A DNA stretch of 33,697 bases from Butyrivibrio sp. (lineage in GTDB: Bacteria; Bacillota; Clostridia; Lachnospirales; Lachnospiraceae): positions 1 through 33,697 of the forward strand of contig JAMPEU010000030.1 in the NCBI GenBank assembly GCA_023664865.1. The letters run 5' to 3'. Positions 31,660 to 33,697 of this stretch are shown in pieces. Within the stretch, counting starts at the first letter, position 1. Each line of letters opens with the position of its first letter. A program made the translations under genes and the position numbers. Under the pieces are notes generated by a model. The model was not told where the DNA came from, searched no databases, and saw only the letters and a list, made by a program, of their open reading frames with translations.

Positions 31660-31953
31660 TTACACAATTCCATATTCTTTGTAGAGCTTATTTCTCTCTG
31701 CAGTGTCTGCTGCTGCCTTCTTGGCGTCTTCTGTCCTGCCGTCGGCAAAGAGCAGGTTTAGCAAGGTTGCAAGCATGGTTTCGCCTTCACGTTTTCCTTC
31801 TCGTCTTCCTTCGAGTCTTCCTTCACGTTTTCCTTCGAGTCTTCCTTTCTGTATTCCCATTTCTTCAATATAATCACCATAATCAAACATCTCGTCTTCC
31901 TCCTTCTCTATCTCCCTTGTCATTTCTATGCCGAACTCTTCTTCCAGTATCTT
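31660..31953 (-). pseudogene. Rpn-type gene remnant (C-terminal part only)
   Basis: A C-terminal Rpn fragment of about 97 codons. It lacks the nuclease core and holds KGRLEGKREGRLEGRREGKR repeats and the conserved tail LLNLLFADGRTEDAKKAAAD, which ends KLYKEYGIV. Translation could start at the ATG at 31923 (87 residues), but the same frame continues upstream (KILEEEFGIE) to the stop of the next gene at 31954, so the 5' end was lost exactly at that junction. It diverges from the intact copy upstream of the tail. Confidence 0.78.
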
Positions 31954-32472
31954 CTAGTTTATTATCTTATAATCTCCATGCTCCAAATCATAATTGTCAA
32001 TATACTTTTTGGGATAAAAAATTCTTTCATGTTGGCTATATGTATAATCCCTGTAAATTGGCGTAACTATTTCCCATCCTTCAACAACTATTGTATACGG
32101 TTCTGTTATATACTCCATGCTGCCTGCATTAGTTGTCTTTTTCTCTATATTTTTTTCCAATCCATATACTAAAAATTCATTATCAGAACAATCAAAAACA
32201 TCGCTTAAACCCGTCATTGGAGTGATACCTTCCAGTTTCACTTCGATTCCCTCATCTTCACCTTCAGATATAATATATCTCAATCCGGTATTATAGCCTG
32301 ATAATTTTACCAAATGATAATTTTCATTCTCTGAGCATTTTTCTACCGCAATTTTTCTCTCAATTCCTTCGTGTATCACACACCCGGTATTGTGTATGCA
32401 ATACATAAAGATAATCGCACCTGCAGCACAAAACATTATACATATAAGCCTAATCTTTTTTGTAATATTCAT
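31954..32472 (-). CDS. Unknown protein with one N-terminal TM (type VII locus)
   Basis: A 172-residue protein: basic start MNITKKIR, TM at about 8-26, then an external domain with paired beta-type segments. It may be a membrane-anchored or secreted protein; a Cys at 31 is not in a clear lipobox. No known family. The start at 32472 has GGGG about 7 nt upstream; the frame to 32505 lacks support. It follows the 318-residue gene by 40 bp, and both are enclosed by Rpn 3'-end copies. Confidence 0.65.
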   Translation of the reverse strand: MNITKKIRLICIMFCAAGAIIFMYCIHNTGCVIHEGIERKIAVEKCSENENYHLVKLSGYNTGLRYIISEGEDEGIEVKLEGITPMTGLSDVFDCSDNEFLVYGLEKNIEKKTTNAGSMEYITEPYTIVVEGWEIVTPIYRDYTYSQHERIFYPKKYIDNYDLEHGDYKIIN

Positions 32473-32512
32473 TTTATTCCCCTTCTGTCCGTTAAGTTCC
32501 AACACGTATTAG

Positions 32513-33469
32513 TCACCATATAATATCCAATATTCTGTCTTCCGCTTCATATACTTCACATATGCTTTCATCTTCTATTCTTATACACGATATCTCACCA
32601 TACCATGTAAGCATCGCATACTTATTATCATTTGATAAATATGCTTTTGTATCAGTTCCATGATTGAGTTGTTTTATTTTATAATTCTGTGTATCCCATA
32701 TAAGAACAGGAAAAAAATTTAATCCAAAGGCATCTTTGTATCCTACGCTGCTGCCCAGAGACTTATCCCACGCAAGTGTAATCCCGGTTCCTAAAGCATC
32801 GGATATTTCTGTTTTTTCACCCGTAAATACATCATATTCATAGTATACTGTTTCATAGAAATTATCTGCAATATCCCCGGATACAATTAATGTTTCGGGG
32901 GCTGACCAGCCATATATGTATGCTATTCCATTTTCTTTTGAGATGCCCGGAACACTATAGATAAATTCTTCGTTATCGACATCATAGATAACCAGATATT
33001 CCCCATACACAAAACTTATCTTATCCTTTTCAAAGTAATAATGCGCCAATCCAAACGCAAAATCAGGCGGCAGATTCAAGCATCTGCATACGGCATCCTT
33101 ATCTATTAGGCATGTAGTTCTATCAGTTTTCAGGTCATACTCGTATATTGCCCCGTCATTATTACTATAAATGAAAGTCCTCGCAACAGGGTTATAATCA
33201 GAAAGCCAAAAGTTCTTATCTAAAATATGTTTATTATCCGGGGCATCTAAGGAAATAAAATAAGTCTCCCCTTCCTCCGATTCTAAAAATATAACAGGCG
33301 GCTCATAAACCTCTAATTCCTCTAGCGAGAAAAAAGTTGTTCTTTTCAAGTTAAGACCGCTATCCACAAAATTATACACAAGGAAAACAACCAACAGCAA
33401 AATACATACTGCTAAGACTATCTTATCTCTGTGCGCTCCATTTTTATCTCTTCGGTTTAGTCTTTCCAT
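32513..33469 (-). CDS. Unknown membrane-anchored beta-propeller-like protein (type VII locus)
   Basis: A 318-residue protein. After a basic tail (RLNRRDKNGAHRDK) there is one TM at about 17-33, then an external domain with repeated short strand units (IYEYDLKTDRTTCLIDKD, LVIYDVDNEEFIYSVP, YYEYDVFTGEKTEI, LIWDTQNYKIKQLNHG) typical of WD/TolB-type beta-propellers. No name can be given. The start at 33469 is set 2 nt after a seven-codon minicistron derived from the essB start. It may belong to the type VII locus by position only. Confidence 0.68.
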   Translation of the reverse strand: MERLNRRDKNGAHRDKIVLAVCILLLVVFLVYNFVDSGLNLKRTTFFSLEELEVYEPPVIFLESEEGETYFISLDAPDNKHILDKNFWLSDYNPVARTFIYSNNDGAIYEYDLKTDRTTCLIDKDAVCRCLNLPPDFAFGLAHYYFEKDKISFVYGEYLVIYDVDNEEFIYSVPGISKENGIAYIYGWSAPETLIVSGDIADNFYETVYYEYDVFTGEKTEISDALGTGITLAWDKSLGSSVGYKDAFGLNFFPVLIWDTQNYKIKQLNHGTDTKAYLSNDNKYAMLTWYGEISCIRIEDESICEVYEAEDRILDIIW

Positions 33470-33471
33470 AT

Positions 33472-33495
33472 TTATGACATTCCCTTTCGAGTCAT
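33472..33495 (-). other. Seven-codon minicistron from an essB start copy
   Basis: ATG at 33495 with GGGAG upstream, encoding MTRKGMS, stopping at TAA (33474-33472) two bases before the ATG of the next gene. MTRK and its ribosome site copy essB. The tight stop/start spacing would allow re-initiation on the 318-residue gene. Confidence 0.5.
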
Positions 33496-33507
33496 GTTGT
33501 TCTCCCT

Positions 33508-33697
33508 TTACACAATTCCGTATTCTTTGTAGAGCTTATTTCTCTCTGCAGCGTCTGCCGCTGCCTTCTTTGCGTCTTCTGTCCTGCCATCGGCAAAGAG
33601 CAGATTTAACAGCGATGCAAGCAGACTTTCACCTTCTTTTATACCTTCTCTTATTCCCTCTTTTATACCTTCCTGTTTACCTTTCTTTATTCCTTCC
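33508..33697 (-). CDS. Rpn-type protein, C-terminal end (third copy, cut by window edge)
   Basis: The minus-strand frame is open from the stop at 33508 to the right edge (63 codons): EGI/KGK repeats, then ESLLASLLNLLFADGRTEDA onward to KLYKEYGIV. It is nearly identical to the end of the intact copy at 30482, closer than the remnant at 31660. Whether the nuclease core is intact lies outside the window. Confidence 0.85.
   Translation of the reverse strand, partial: EGIKKGKQEGIKEGIREGIKEGESLLASLLNLLFADGRTEDAKKAAADAAERNKLYKEYGIV

Noticed and set aside
31660-31860. Possible CRISPR-like or tandem DNA repeat in the Rpn tails
   Set aside because: The repeats are short codon-level repeats encoding EGK/EGR units in frame, without spacers.
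1-33697. tRNA, rRNA, CRISPR array, phage or plasmid origin
   Set aside because: None was seen on reading; covariance and repeat-finding programs would be needed to exclude small ones.

Overview
The window looks like chromosomal DNA of an anaerobic Firmicute, most likely Clostridia of the Lachnospiraceae type. The grounds are AT-leaning DNA with strong AGGAGG ribosome sites, an EssB/EssC type VII secretion pair, BlaI/M56 regulation, FeoA/FeoB, a yybP-ykoY leader on mntP, and small families (ATC-hydrolase-like proteins, short multi-pass membrane proteins) common in gut Clostridia. No rRNA, tRNA, CRISPR array, IS transposase or phage structural gene is visible. Nearly all genes are on the minus strand.

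Layout. 1-1928: 5' part of a PEP-synthase-like dikinase behind a TetR regulator. 1964-2138: a 37-bp-arm inverted repeat. 2172-6680: operon L (7-TM protein, isoprenylcysteine-methyltransferase-like protein, ZIP transporter, SAM methyltransferase, 4-TM protein, ATC-hydrolase-like protein). 6815-10430: BlaI/BlaR1-type pair, RHH/RelE-ParE toxin-antitoxin and a truncated alpha/beta hydrolase. 10476-14223: operon R (two alpha/beta hydrolases, 4-TM protein, 7-TM protein, ATC-hydrolase-like protein). 14257-18619: accessory stretch with a palindromic repeat, a retropepsin-like two-gene cassette, two unknown membrane proteins, a HigBA-type pair, an ABC ATPase remnant and a GNAT toxin-antitoxin-like pair. 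18675-21992: AraC-FeoA-FeoB. 22180-25024: riboswitch-controlled mntP, OhrR-like regulator and two glutathione peroxidases, one fused to a TSCPD domain. 25046-33697: EssC and EssB, a PD-(D/E)XK (Rpn-type) gene with two more copies of its 3' end, and two unknown membrane-anchored proteins.

The main signal is a dispersed operator, GTTAG-N6-CTAAC, always 16 bp. Six exact copies and one copy with a single mismatch lie in leaders or promoters of minus-strand genes: TetR (1902), ZIP (5261), operon L (6583 and 6628), operon R (14124 and 14170) and AraC-FeoAB (22091). The site on the TetR gene sits between a TTGACA -35 and its -10, so this TetR is the natural candidate regulator. Operons L and R share three paralogous gene pairs, which suggests one duplicated, co-regulated membrane-remodelling, detoxification or metal-response programme whose substrate cannot be told from sequence.

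A second theme is redox and metal handling (FeoAB, ZIP, MntP with Mn riboswitch, OhrR-like sensor, two peroxidases). A third is a type VII secretion locus rearranged by recombination between copies of an Rpn-type gene; these copies carried the first codons of essB with them and left short upstream cistrons.
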